A stretch of 64,000 nt of DNA from Rhizobium lusitanum (GTDB taxonomy: Bacteria > Pseudomonadota > Alphaproteobacteria > Rhizobiales > Rhizobiaceae). Numbering within the stretch: the stretch's first letter is position 1; each line of letters starts with the position of its first letter. The DNA lies in contig NZ_CP050307.1 in the NCBI RefSeq assembly GCF_014189535.1, forward strand, positions 124,001-188,000, written 5' to 3'. The translations under genes and the position numbers were made by a program. Shown piece by piece: positions 8,682 to 17,284 of the stretch. Under the pieces are notes generated by a model. That model did no database searches and had not been told where the DNA came from. It saw only the letters and a list, made by a program, of their open reading frames with translations.

Positions 8682-8755
8682 GGGGAAAAGCGATGGCCGT
8701 CTTGCCAGTCCCGCGCCGAAGACAGAACATGCAGCCGTCCAGCGGCCGCCTGCTC

Positions 8756-9766
8756 CTACTCGAGAACGCGCGTCAGATAGGCGGCCGTCACGCTCGGGCC
8801 GGGAATGATCGCAACGATCTTCATCTGGGCGATCATGCGCTTCACCGAGGCGTCCAGATGGTTTTCCATCATCGCGGCGGCGGCGGTGATGGCGCCGCGC
8901 AACAGCAGCTCCGTCACCAGGCGAAGCTCGGTGATGACAGCGGGATCGCCCGGCAGCCCAAGCCGCCGCAACAGCCGCTCGGTCGCCGTCACCGGCAGAA
9001 GATTGTTGCGGATCGATTCCTTCAGTCGCTCATTCGGCGTCGCCAGGATGCAGATGTCGACGAAATCCGTATAAATGGCTTCCAGAGCCTTGAGATGGTC
9101 GGCGATATCGTGCCTTTCCAGTTCGGACAGGCGCTGAAAAAGCTCGCTCAGCCTGCTGCGGTCAACAGATTCGGCTCCGGCGATCAGGGCTTGGGGTTCG
9201 AGCATTCCGCGCAGCACGAAATGATCCTTGATCATTTGCGCGGTCAGCGGTCCGGCGATCCAGTGGGACGACTGGTTCTTGCGCACGAGACCGCGCTCGC
9301 GCAGGCGCGTCAGCACGTCGCGCACCACGGTGCGGCTGACGTTGAAATGATTGGCCAGTTCGATCTCGATGATGCGGTATTGTCCGAAGACGACGCAGCC
9401 GGCCACGTCGGCCTCGACGGTGTTGTAGATCCGCTCCCAGGAGGAGCGGCTTTGCAGCGCCTCGTCGGCATGGCGCGGAATGGTCAGGCCCAGCGTCTTG
9501 ATGTCGGTGCGGTTCGGCTCGATGCCCCGATCGGCAGGCCCGACGAGATAGCCGCGACCGTTGAAGCGATGCACAAGCCCTTCGCTTTCAAGCGCCTGAA
9601 GCGCCCGTTGCACGGGCGCACGCGAAATCTGAAGGATTTCAGCGATCGGGCCTTCGAGAAGCACGACGCCGAGCGGGAGCGTGCTGTCCTCGATGTTGCT
9701 GCGCAGGACATCCTCCGCGATCTCATAGCGCTTCTGCGCGTTGGGTCGTGCGCCGTATTCGGTCAT
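8756..9766 (-). CDS. GntR-family regulator with two winged-HTH domains and FCD domain
   Basis: Transcription factor (336 aa from the ATG at 9766). It carries two GntR-type DNA-binding domains in tandem: the first around residues 13-75 (helix ISRAPVQRALQALESEGLVH) and the second around 105-165 (helix VSRTVVRDVLTRLRERGLVR), then an alpha-helical FCD-like ligand domain (FVLRGMLEPQALIAG, with repeated helices to the C-terminus). Ordinary FadR-type regulators of this length have one. A TTG 23 codons upstream is an alternative start but adds a non-conserved tail. It faces away from the 10.3-22.2 kb operon across a 560-bp control region with a repeated 13-bp sequence, its likely target. Confidence 0.88.
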   Translation of the reverse strand: MTEYGARPNAQKRYEIAEDVLRSNIEDSTLPLGVVLLEGPIAEILQISRAPVQRALQALESEGLVHRFNGRGYLVGPADRGIEPNRTDIKTLGLTIPRHADEALQSRSSWERIYNTVEADVAGCVVFGQYRIIEIELANHFNVSRTVVRDVLTRLRERGLVRKNQSSHWIAGPLTAQMIKDHFVLRGMLEPQALIAGAESVDRSRLSELFQRLSELERHDIADHLKALEAIYTDFVDICILATPNERLKESIRNNLLPVTATERLLRRLGLPGDPAVITELRLVTELLLRGAITAAAAMMENHLDASVKRMIAQMKIVAIIPGPSVTAAYLTRVLE

Positions 9767-9846
9767 CTGATTCAATGTGCCCACACCATTCCGATGCCTC
9801 ACTCTTACGCTATTTATAGCGGTAAAATAGCTCAAAAATAAATGCT

Positions 9847-9859
9847 TATTGAATACAAA
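9847..9859 (+). promoter_or_regulatory. Candidate GntR operator, copy 1
   Basis: TATTGAATACAAA, containing the dyad TTG-AATA-CAA. It lies about 80 bases upstream of the GntR-gene start, which fits autoregulation. An identical copy occurs at 10109-10121. Assignment to this regulator is inferred from position. Confidence 0.5.
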
Positions 9860-10108
9860 GTTTGATTTTTATGCGGTGCATATGCGGACTGATGGCGCGA
9901 CTGGATTGTGGCGTTATGCCGGTATGTGCCCGATTTTACGGATTTTTTGTACGAAGGTCGCGGATCATCGACTCTTCGATGGGGGCTATATACGGTAATT
10001 TCCGAGCGCCTGACCGGGGCGGGCGCGCAGTTGTGCGACTTTCGACACCCTTTGGTCTTTCATCCGCAATTTCTTTCACTGTCGTCATCCGTTTTGTTTT
10101 AAAAAGTC

Positions 10109-10121
10109 TATTGAATACAAA
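10109..10121 (+). promoter_or_regulatory. Candidate GntR operator, copy 2
   Basis: Second exact copy of TATTGAATACAAA, same orientation, about 205 bases upstream of the first gene of the ABC transporter operon. Two copies 262 bp apart could support looping or separate control of the two divergent units. Confidence 0.5.
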
Positions 10122-10326
10122 AATCATTTATGCAATGCTTCAAGACATCAAGGCGCTCGTCAGAAGCGCCACAGGTGGAACTCGTTGAAACGCCAAGGAA
10201 CATCTCTTTGAAGCGCATGTGATGCATGCGTGACGGCTGACGTCCAGCGTTCGGATCGATCCGATTCCGAGCCCTGGCGGAGCTTTACCCAAAGGGTGGT
10301 CCTTGCCTGGAACTGGTAGGAATTCG

Positions 10327-11400
10327 GTGTCGACCGTTCTTCAACTCAAGCAAGTCGCCAAGTCCTATGGCGGTGTACCTGCGCTGGCCTCGGTGGATTT
10401 TGCCCTGCCAGGCGACGCCTATATCTCGCTGCTTGGCCCCAGCGGTTCCGGCAAGACGACGCTGCTGCGCGTCATCGCCGGTTTCGAGGAGCCCGATTCC
10501 GGTTCGATCCTGTTTCATGGCGAACGTCTCGATGGGGTCGAGCCGCATGCGCGCGGCATCGGCTTCGTCTTCCAGAACTTTGCTCTTTTTCCCCATCTCT
10601 CGGTCACCGATAACGTCGCCTTCGGGCTGCGCAACAGGAAGATTGATCCGGTCACGGATGTCAGCGTCGTCAATGCAAGGGTCCGCGACATGCTGGCCCT
10701 CGTCGGGCTCAAGGGCTTGGAGGATCGCGCCGTCACGCAGATATCGGGCGGCCAGCGCCAGCGCGTCGCCCTGGCGCGCACCCTGGTGACGGAGCCGAAG
10801 ATGGTGCTTCTGGACGAGCCGCTCGGGGCGCTCGACGCCAATTTGCGCAGTCGCATGCGAAGCGAGCTGAAGACGATCCGTGAACGCTGCGGCGTCACCT
10901 TTCTGCATGTGACGGGCAGCGAGTCCGAAGCACTGGCGATGGGCGACATGGTTCTGGTGCTCGATCAGGGCCGCATTGCGCAGGCGGCGACCTCGGATGT
11001 GATCTACAATCGTCCGGCCTCGGCGGCCGTGGCGCGCTTTCTCAACTGCTATAACCTGTTTGCCGGCGATGTTGTCGACGATCACTTCGTCAGCCAGACC
11101 GGACGTTTCCCGCTGAACGCTTCGCTGAGGAAAGCGCCGCAGCCGGGCTATGCCATTCGCCATGATCGCGTCGCCATCCGCCCCTTCGATGCGGCGATTT
11201 CCACCGAAGAAATCCGCATCGACGGTGATTTCATCGCCAGCGAATATTCCGGCGCGGCCATCAACTCTTTCTTTGCGCTCGGTGACGGGCGCGTCTTCGA
11301 AGTGGAGTCGCATCTCAGTCATTCGCGCCCGCCCGCCTTTGTCGAAAAGAGCCGTTACGCGCTGGTCTGGAAGAAGGAGGACGCTCTTGTCTTCGGCTGA
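10327..11400 (+). CDS. PotA-like ABC transporter ATP-binding protein
   Basis: ATPase of a spermidine/putrescine-type importer (357 aa). Walker A GPSGSGKT, signature ISGGQRQRVALAR, Walker B VLLDEPLGALD, and a C-terminal TOBE region of about 110 residues. The H-loop is unusual: FLHVTGSESEALAMGD has Gly where the switch histidine normally sits (VTHxxxEAL), so ATP hydrolysis by this subunit may be impaired. I chose GTG at 10327 (AGGA at 10318-10321, 5-base spacing); a TTG 8 codons upstream is possible. First gene of a long operon that has a second, intact ATPase at 16146. Confidence 0.88.
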   Translation: MSTVLQLKQVAKSYGGVPALASVDFALPGDAYISLLGPSGSGKTTLLRVIAGFEEPDSGSILFHGERLDGVEPHARGIGFVFQNFALFPHLSVTDNVAFGLRNRKIDPVTDVSVVNARVRDMLALVGLKGLEDRAVTQISGGQRQRVALARTLVTEPKMVLLDEPLGALDANLRSRMRSELKTIRERCGVTFLHVTGSESEALAMGDMVLVLDQGRIAQAATSDVIYNRPASAAVARFLNCYNLFAGDVVDDHFVSQTGRFPLNASLRKAPQPGYAIRHDRVAIRPFDAAISTEEIRIDGDFIASEYSGAAINSFFALGDGRVFEVESHLSHSRPPAFVEKSRYALVWKKEDALVFG

Positions 11401-11448
11401 CGCGCGCCTCTTGCAACGACCCCACGGACCTGCCCAGGAGAACGAGAG

Positions 11449-12348
11449 ATGACCATGGTCGTAACGAGCGAGGATGCCGTGCAGGAGACGACGATCACGC
11501 GCCGTCCATCGAGAAAGGCCCTGTGGTTGCTGGCGCCGGGCGTGCTCTGGATGCTGCTCTTCCTGGTGCTGCCGCTTTTGATGATGGTCTATGTCTCCTT
11601 CTGGACCCAGACGACCTTCAAGATCGAGCCGACGCTCACCCTGCAAAGCTGGATCACTTTTCTCACGAGCCCGACCTACCTAGGCGCGCTCTGGACCACC
11701 GTCCGCATCTGGCTTCTCGTCCTCTTGTCGACGCTCGTCGTCGGCTATCCGGCAGCGCTCTTCGTCGGCCTTCTCGTCAAGAACAAGACGTTGCAGACAG
11801 TTCTTCTCGTCCTCTGCGTGATCCCCTTCTGGACGTCGTTCCTGATCCGCGTTCTCGCCTGGCGCCCGATGCTCGGCACGGAGGGCGCGATCAACATGAT
11901 CCTGATGAACCTCGGCATCATCCATCAGCCCATCGAGGTGCTGCTGTTTTCCGAGCTGTCGGTGATCATCGGCATGACGCAGATCTATTGCGTCTTCATG
12001 GTCGGTCCGATCGCCTTCATGCTCGGCCGCATCGACGCCTCCGTCATCGAGGCCGCCCAGGATCTCGGCGCCGGCTTCTGGCGCATCTTCCGCACGATCA
12101 TCCTGCCACTCTCCCTGCCGGGCGTGGTCGTCGGCGCGATTTTCGTATCGGTCATGGTGCTGGGAGAGTTCGCCACCTCGGCGGCGCTGTCCGGCCGCAA
12201 GGTCAACCTTTTGGGCAACATCATCGTCACCCAGGTCGGCTCGTTGAAATGGGCCTTTGCGGCGGTGGCCGGCGTCGTGCTGACGATCATCATGGGGGCG
12301 GTTGTCGCCGTGCTTCTCAAGATCGTTGATCTGAGAAAGGAGCTCTGA
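11449..12348 (+). CDS. PotB-like ABC transporter permease
   Basis: Inner-membrane permease (299 aa) with a first hydrophobic helix near residue 25 (LWLLAPGVLWMLLFLVLPLL) and about six membrane segments. The EAA motif is EAAQDLGAGFWRIF followed by ILPLSLPG, typical for the spermidine/putrescine/Fe(III) class. AGGAG at 11436-11440 lies 8 bases before the ATG; a second ATG two codons in is possible. It pairs with the next permease, 2 bases after its stop. Confidence 0.92.
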   Translation: MTMVVTSEDAVQETTITRRPSRKALWLLAPGVLWMLLFLVLPLLMMVYVSFWTQTTFKIEPTLTLQSWITFLTSPTYLGALWTTVRIWLLVLLSTLVVGYPAALFVGLLVKNKTLQTVLLVLCVIPFWTSFLIRVLAWRPMLGTEGAINMILMNLGIIHQPIEVLLFSELSVIIGMTQIYCVFMVGPIAFMLGRIDASVIEAAQDLGAGFWRIFRTIILPLSLPGVVVGAIFVSVMVLGEFATSAALSGRKVNLLGNIIVTQVGSLKWAFAAVAGVVLTIIMGAVVAVLLKIVDLRKEL

Positions 12349-12350
12349 TT

Positions 12351-13196
12351 ATGAACGCAAGCGGCATCAAGCTCGGCCTCGGCGTCTACACCACCCTCTT
12401 TCTCGTTTTTCTCTACGGACCGCTGGTGGTTCTGGCGATCCTGTCGTTCCAGACCGGCCCCGAGGGCGGCCCGCAATTCCCGATCATCGAATGGTCGACC
12501 TATTGGTATCGGCATCTGTTCGGCCTGACGCCGCCCTCGCGCATCGCGCCGCTGCCGATCGATCAGTCGCTGATCCGCTCGCTTGCGCTTGCGGTGATGA
12601 CCATGATCGTCTCCACCGTGCTCGGTGTGACCTCCGCCCAGGCCTTCCGGCGCAAATTCCGCGGCTCCGGCGTCGTCTTCTACCTGATCGTCCTCGGCAT
12701 GATGGTGCCGGGCGTGTTGGTCGGGCTCGGCATGGCGCTGGTTGCCAATACATTCGGCATCGATCGGCATTGGTGGAGCACGGCATTCGTCCTTCATGTC
12801 GTCTATACCTTCCCCTTCGCCTTCCTGGTGATGCTGGCGATCTTCAACAGGTTCGATCCGAGCATGGAGGAAGCCTCCTGGTCGCTCGGCGTGACACCGG
12901 CACGGACCTTCCGCAAGGTCACCTTTCCGCTGATTTTTCCCGGCGTGCTCTCGGCCATGCTGTTTGCCTTCACGCTCTCCTATGATGAATTCTCGCGTAC
13001 CTTGTTTGCGTCCGGCCGTGAATTGACGCTGCCGCTGGCGATCTACGGCACCTTCTCGGTCGAGGTTCATCCCAATGTCTTCGCCTTCGGCGTCCTGACG
13101 ACCCTGTTTTCCTTTGCGCTACTTGGCACCTACGCCACCCTCATGGGGCTGTCGGTTCGCCGCGCCAGGCGCGTTCGCGTTCAGGAGGACGCATGA
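12351..13196 (+). CDS. PotC-like ABC transporter permease
   Basis: Second permease (281 aa) of the same importer. Six predicted membrane segments; EAA loop EEASWSLGVTPARTFRKVTF with following PLIFPG. LSYDEFSRTLF is the typical PotC-like periplasmic/TM5 region. The stop overlaps the start of the first SDR gene by 4 bases, which ties transport to the dehydrogenases. Confidence 0.92.
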   Translation: MNASGIKLGLGVYTTLFLVFLYGPLVVLAILSFQTGPEGGPQFPIIEWSTYWYRHLFGLTPPSRIAPLPIDQSLIRSLALAVMTMIVSTVLGVTSAQAFRRKFRGSGVVFYLIVLGMMVPGVLVGLGMALVANTFGIDRHWWSTAFVLHVVYTFPFAFLVMLAIFNRFDPSMEEASWSLGVTPARTFRKVTFPLIFPGVLSAMLFAFTLSYDEFSRTLFASGRELTLPLAIYGTFSVEVHPNVFAFGVLTTLFSFALLGTYATLMGLSVRRARRVRVQEDA

Positions 13197-13936
13197 TGAC
13201 GAAAAAACCTTCGGCGATCGTGACAGGCGCGGGTTCAGGCATTGGCCGTGCGATCGCGCTGAGGCTTGCGGCTGACGGCTACGGCGTGCTGGTGAACGAT
13301 CTTTCGCGCGACCGCGCGCAGACTGTCGCAGACGAAATCGGCAAGGCGGGTGGCTTGGCTGCGGCCGCCGCCGGCGATGTTTCCCGATCTGAAGACGTGG
13401 TCGCCATCCATGCGGCTGCCGTGGCGCAACATGGCGAGGTCGATCTCCTCGTCAACAATGCGGGGATCGTGCATCAGGCATCCTTCGAAAACCTCGCGCT
13501 TGAGGATTTCGACCGAATGTTTGCCGTCCATGTGCGCGGCACGTTCTTGATGACCAAGGCGGTCCTGCCGTCGATGCTCGAACGCGGCGAGGGGGGCATC
13601 ATCAATGTCGCCTCCCAGCTCGGTCAGATCGGCGGCATCGAGCTGGTTCACTATTCCGGCGCCAAGGCGGCGATTATCGGCATGACTAAGGCGCTCGCCC
13701 GCGAGGTTTCCAGTCGTGGGGTACGCGTCAACGCCGTCGCCCCCGGGCCGATCAATACGCCGCTGGTGCTTGGCCTTTCGGACGAGTGGCGCGAACGCAA
13801 GAAGCGCGAACTGCCGCTTGGCCGGTTCGGCGAGCCGGAGGAGGTGGCGGCGACAGTGGCCTTCCTCGCCTCCCCCGCCGCCAGCCTTTTCGTCGGCCAG
13901 ACGCTCGGGCCGAACTCCGGCGATGTGATGCTCTGA
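13193..13936 (+). CDS. SDR family oxidoreductase
   Basis: Classical short-chain dehydrogenase/reductase (247 aa). Cofactor loop VTGAGSGIGRAIAL at the N-terminus, NNAG at about residues 89-92, active-site YSGAK (YxxxK), and a C-terminal end resembling FabG-like proteins but reading GPNSGDVML where VDGG is common. A strong AGGAGG precedes ATGATG, so 13193 or 13196 can be the start. Coupled to the permease gene and followed after 7 bases by a second SDR; together they probably oxidise an alcohol or ketone derived from the imported compound. Substrate not predictable. Confidence 0.9.
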   Translation: MMTKKPSAIVTGAGSGIGRAIALRLAADGYGVLVNDLSRDRAQTVADEIGKAGGLAAAAAGDVSRSEDVVAIHAAAVAQHGEVDLLVNNAGIVHQASFENLALEDFDRMFAVHVRGTFLMTKAVLPSMLERGEGGIINVASQLGQIGGIELVHYSGAKAAIIGMTKALAREVSSRGVRVNAVAPGPINTPLVLGLSDEWRERKKRELPLGRFGEPEEVAATVAFLASPAASLFVGQTLGPNSGDVML

Positions 13937-13943
13937 GAGGAAG

Positions 13944-14717
13944 ATGAATATGACAACGACGGAAAAACGCATTGTGATCGTCACAGGTGCAGGCATCGGG
14001 ATCGGCCAGGCGACGGCGAAGGCTTTCGCGGCTCTCGGGGATCATGTCGTCGTGACGGATATCTTGAAGGCGGAAGGCGAAGAGAGCGTCCGCGACATCG
14101 TCGCCTCCGGCGGATCGGCCGAATTCCGGTTCTACGACGTCCGCTCGACCGAGGCTGCCAATGCGCTGGTTGCGGATCTGGAGGCGCGGTTCGGCAGGAT
14201 CGATGTCATCGTCGCGAATGCGGGCATCGCCCATCGCACGCCGCTTGCAGACCTCAGCGACGACAAGTGGGATCTGACATTCGATATCGATCTCAAGGGT
14301 ATCTTCCGGCTGGTGCGCGCCGCCGCAACCGGCATGAGGCGCCGTAGATCGGGGAGCATCGTTGCGCTCTCCTCCATCATGGGTGTCGCCTACGGCTGGG
14401 ATGAGCATGTGCATTATTCCGCCGCGAAATCGGGTGTCGTCGGGCTGGTGCGCGGGCTGGCGGTGGAACTCGCCAAGGATGGCGTGCGGGTCAACGGAGT
14501 CGCGCCTGGCTACATCCGCACTGCGCAACTGCTGTCCGAGGAAAATTCGCTGGGTGCGGAAGGTGCCGAGAAGGCTCCGGAATTCATCCCCATGGGTCGG
14601 ATCGGTGCTCCCGAAGATATCGCCGATGTCATCGCGTTTCTCGCGTCGAACGGCGCGAGATACATGACCGGCCAGGTTCTGGTCGTGGATGGCGGCCTTC
14701 TCGTGGGCCGTTACTGA
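13944..14717 (+). CDS. SDR family oxidoreductase
   Basis: Second classical SDR (257 aa). Motifs: VTGAGIGIGQATAKA (nucleotide binding), ANAGIAH, catalytic Ser in ALSSIMG, YSAAK, and the C-terminal VDGG. It is only moderately similar to the preceding SDR, so a recent tandem duplication is unlikely. GAGAGGAAG precedes the ATG at 13944; a second ATG at 13950 is also in frame. A strong GC hairpin separates it from the binding-protein gene. Confidence 0.9.
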   Translation: MNMTTTEKRIVIVTGAGIGIGQATAKAFAALGDHVVVTDILKAEGEESVRDIVASGGSAEFRFYDVRSTEAANALVADLEARFGRIDVIVANAGIAHRTPLADLSDDKWDLTFDIDLKGIFRLVRAAATGMRRRRSGSIVALSSIMGVAYGWDEHVHYSAAKSGVVGLVRGLAVELAKDGVRVNGVAPGYIRTAQLLSEENSLGAEGAEKAPEFIPMGRIGAPEDIADVIAFLASNGARYMTGQVLVVDGGLLVGRY

Positions 14718-14728
14718 ATCGCGGAGAT

Positions 14729-14751
14729 CCCGGCGGCAACCTGCCGCCGGG
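14729..14751 (+). other. GC-rich hairpin between SDR and binding-protein genes
   Basis: Perfect 10-bp stem CCCGGCGGCA (14729-14738) / TGCCGCCGGG (14742-14751) with a 3-base loop, no T-run. It may protect or separate mRNA segments inside the operon, so that the binding protein is made in excess. Confidence 0.65.
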
Positions 14752-14823
14752 CGGCCGGCGATACGACAATGAAAGAAGCTCAAAGCGGCTTCAGGGAACA
14801 GCAAACAACACTGGAGAACAGAA

Positions 14824-16059
14824 ATGTCCAAAATGGAAATGAATAGACGCTCTCTGTTGAAGCAGTCCGCCGGCGTGATGGCTCTTGCCGCCATCGGTGG
14901 CGGGACGTCCTTGCTCTCGTCGCGCAGCGCCTTCGCGCAGGCCGCCAATCTTGCCGGCGAGCAGCTGCGCACCATCGGCCTGTCGGTCACCGTACAAGAG
15001 CGCATTCTCGCCGATTTCCGCAAGGCAAGTGGTGTCGGCCAGACTTCCGGCACGGCGGCGACCTTCCCGGATGCGCAGACGAAGATCCTGTCGGGTTCCA
15101 AGGATTACGATTGCTGGGAGATCATCGCCGAGCGCCTGCCGTCGATCGTCATGACCAACAATGTAGAGCCGGTCCCGGCGGCGTCTCTGAAGAATTGGGC
15201 CAACATCCGTGACACTTTCACCAAGCCTTCCGACAAGTGGGGCGCCAAGCAGCAGATCGTCGGCCAGATCTGGGCCGACGACGCCCAGACGACGCTGAAC
15301 ATGGTTCCGGCGGTCTATAATTACGACTCGATCGGCTACAATCCCGATATCCTCAGCGCCGAGGAAGCCAATAGCTGGGCTGCACTCTTCGATCCGAAAT
15401 GGAAGGGCAAGTCGGGTCTGAACACCGATCCGCTGATCGCGTTTGGCCAGGCCATCATGGCGATGAACACGCTCGGTCTGTTGAGCGTGAAGAACCCCGG
15501 CAATCCGAGCACGGCGGAAATCGACGAGGCTGCGAAGTTCCTCGTCTCCAAGAAGAAGGACGGCCAGTTCCGCGCTCTCTGGGGTGATTTCGGCGAGCTG
15601 GTCAACCTGATGGCCTCCGGCGAGATGGTTGTCTGCGACGCCTGGCAGCCTGCTGTCATGGCCGTCAAGGCGCAGGGCAAGCCTTGCAAATACGCCGTGC
15701 CGAAGGAAGGCTATCGCGGCTGGGCGATTGGCCCGTCGATGATCGCTGGCACGACCAACAAGGAGGCCGTGATCGCCTATGCCGATTATTGGCTGTCGGG
15801 CGAGCCGGGCATCACCGTCTCCGAGCAGGGCTATTACTCGCCGTCCACCAACATCAAGAACGTCATGGCGCCGGATAAATATGCCTTCTGGTATGAGGGC
15901 AAGCCGTGGGTTGGTGCGGCGGAGCGCGGCATCAAGGAAGGCGACCTGCGCGACGGCGGCTCGCTCGAGGAGCGCGCCAAGAACGTTGCCTACTGGCACC
16001 AGTGGCCGGACGAATACGACCACCTCGTCCAGAAGTGGGACGAGTTCCTGAACGCCTGA
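14824..16059 (+). CDS. PotD-like extracellular solute-binding protein (Tat-type signal)
   Basis: Periplasmic binding protein (411 aa) of the PotD/SBP_bac_8 type. The N-terminus MNRRSLLKQSAG followed by a hydrophobic run and AFAQA cleavage region fits a twin-arginine signal. GGAGA (14813-14817) precedes the ATG. It is paralogous to the protein at 19593: both share SWxALFDxxWxGR, EGYRxW and YWLSG/WWLSG-GxxVxxQGYY blocks. Cognate permeases are those at 11449-13196. Ligand unknown; polyamine-like amines or amides are plausible from family, not shown by sequence. Confidence 0.9.
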   Translation: MSKMEMNRRSLLKQSAGVMALAAIGGGTSLLSSRSAFAQAANLAGEQLRTIGLSVTVQERILADFRKASGVGQTSGTAATFPDAQTKILSGSKDYDCWEIIAERLPSIVMTNNVEPVPAASLKNWANIRDTFTKPSDKWGAKQQIVGQIWADDAQTTLNMVPAVYNYDSIGYNPDILSAEEANSWAALFDPKWKGKSGLNTDPLIAFGQAIMAMNTLGLLSVKNPGNPSTAEIDEAAKFLVSKKKDGQFRALWGDFGELVNLMASGEMVVCDAWQPAVMAVKAQGKPCKYAVPKEGYRGWAIGPSMIAGTTNKEAVIAYADYWLSGEPGITVSEQGYYSPSTNIKNVMAPDKYAFWYEGKPWVGAAERGIKEGDLRDGGSLEERAKNVAYWHQWPDEYDHLVQKWDEFLNA

Positions 16060-16068
16060 CGCAATGCC

Positions 16069-16126
16069 GGAGCGGCCTGCCGCTCCGCACCCGAAACGCG
16101 AGAAGACCGGCTGGCGGTCTTCTCGC
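16069..16126 (+). other. Double hairpin behind binding-protein gene
   Basis: Two adjacent perfect inverted repeats: GGAGCGGC/GCCGCTCC (16069-16076/16079-16086) and GCGAGAAGACCG/CGGTCTTCTCGC (16098-16109/16115-16126, 12-bp stem, 5-base loop). No T-run. Ends just before the ribosome-binding site of the second ATPase gene. Likely an mRNA-stability or partial termination element. Confidence 0.7.
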
Positions 16127-16145
16127 CCGCGCCTGGAGAATGGTT

Positions 16146-17255
16146 ATGATTTACGACCTGGAACTCATCAACGCCGGCAAGGTCTACGACAACGGCACGC
16201 CGGCCGTCGCCGATTTCAATCTGACGGTCACCAAGGGCGAGTTCATCGCCTTCCTCGGCCCGTCCGGTTGCGGCAAGACAACGACTCTGCGCATGATCGC
16301 CGGCTTCGAGACGATTTCCTCCGGCGACATGATGATCAAAGGCGAGCGGATGAACGATGTCCGGCCGCAGAACCGCCCGACGTCGATGATCTTCCAGAAT
16401 TATGCGCTCTTTCCGCATATGACAGTCCGTCGCAATGTCGGTTACGGCCTTGAGGTCAAAGGTGTCGCAAAACCCGAGCGCGATGCCCGCGTCGACCGGA
16501 TTCTGGCAACGCTCGGGCTGGAGGATATTGCGGAGCGCAAACCGGACAGGCTTTCGGGCGGCCAGCGCCAACGCATCGCGCTTGCGCGCGGTCTTGTCGT
16601 CGAGCCTGATGTCTTGCTGCTGGACGAGCCGCTCGGAGCCCTCGACGCCAATCTGCGCAAGGCGATCCAGAACGAGCTGAAGCTCCTGCAAAAGAGGCTC
16701 GGTGTGACCTTTATCTTCGTCACCCATGCCCAATCCGAAGCGCTGGCGCTTTCCGACCGGATCGTGGTGATGAACCAGGGTCGGGTCGAGCAGATCAGCC
16801 CGCCGCATCAACTCTATACGCGGCCGAACACGCCATTTGTCGCGCAGTTCATCGGCCGCAACACGATCTTCCACGGCGAGGTGGCCGGCAGCGAAGGAGA
16901 CAACACCGTCGTCAACACCCCGCTCGGCCTGTTGTCAGGCCGCCCGAATGGCGCGGTTGCCGACAAAGGAAAGGTCGATATCGTCATCCCGTCTGAGGCG
17001 ATCGAAGTGCATACGAGCGAAGGTGCCGACCGCCAGCGCATTGCCAGCGCTTTCGGCGGCAATGTCGTCGGTGCCCGTATCGAGCGTTTCGATGTCGTCG
17101 GCCATATCTCGCACCTGACCGCCAGTCTTCCCGATGGGCGTTCGCTCGCGCTCGAGGCGCATGTCGACAAATACAGGCCCGGCGCCTTTGCGGTCGGTGC
17201 CGGCGTGTTGCTTGCCTGGAACCCGGCGGAAGCCACCGTCATTCCCGCTTACTAG
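16146..17255 (+). CDS. PotA-like ABC transporter ATP-binding protein (second ATPase)
   Basis: Complete MalK/PotA-type ATPase (369 aa): Walker A GPSGCGKT, Q-loop in IFQNYALFPHMTV, signature LSGGQRQRIALARG, Walker B LLLDEPLGALD, H-loop VTHAQSEAL, then a TOBE domain. The ATG at 16146 has GGAGA (16135-16139) at 6 bases; the ATG at 16140 directly abuts it and is less likely. Unlike the first ATPase of the operon it retains the switch histidine, so it may be the active partner or form a heterodimer with the first. Followed by a strong Shine-Dalgarno for the next gene. Confidence 0.92.
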   Translation: MIYDLELINAGKVYDNGTPAVADFNLTVTKGEFIAFLGPSGCGKTTTLRMIAGFETISSGDMMIKGERMNDVRPQNRPTSMIFQNYALFPHMTVRRNVGYGLEVKGVAKPERDARVDRILATLGLEDIAERKPDRLSGGQRQRIALARGLVVEPDVLLLDEPLGALDANLRKAIQNELKLLQKRLGVTFIFVTHAQSEALALSDRIVVMNQGRVEQISPPHQLYTRPNTPFVAQFIGRNTIFHGEVAGSEGDNTVVNTPLGLLSGRPNGAVADKGKVDIVIPSEAIEVHTSEGADRQRIASAFGGNVVGARIERFDVVGHISHLTASLPDGRSLALEAHVDKYRPGAFAVGAGVLLAWNPAEATVIPAY

Positions 17256-17284
17256 AACCATAGAAACCCAAGGAGGTACTTCCC

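Larger units (their letters stand above)
9767..10326. promoter_or_regulatory. 560-bp intergenic control region between GntR gene and ABC operon
   Basis: No convincing gene. AT-rich on the GntR side. It contains two exact copies of a 13-bp motif (9847-9859 and 10109-10121) and a perfect 14-bp palindrome TCGGATCGATCCGA (10251-10264) about 60 bases before the first gene. Promoters for both directions must lie here, but hexamers were not assigned. Confidence 0.6.

Noticed and set aside
9862..10188. 108-codon plus-strand frame in the GntR/ABC control region
   Set aside because: No ribosome-binding site, Cys- and Phe-rich odd composition, overlaps the repeated operator-like motif.
10285..11646. 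Long open frame on the minus strand opposite the PotA-like ATPase gene
   Set aside because: Mirror of the real gene caused by high G+C; Arg/His/Asp-rich, no motifs, no ribosome-binding site.
14791..16023. 410-codon minus-strand frame opposite the binding-protein gene
   Set aside because: Shadow frame; the plus strand has a Tat signal and family blocks.
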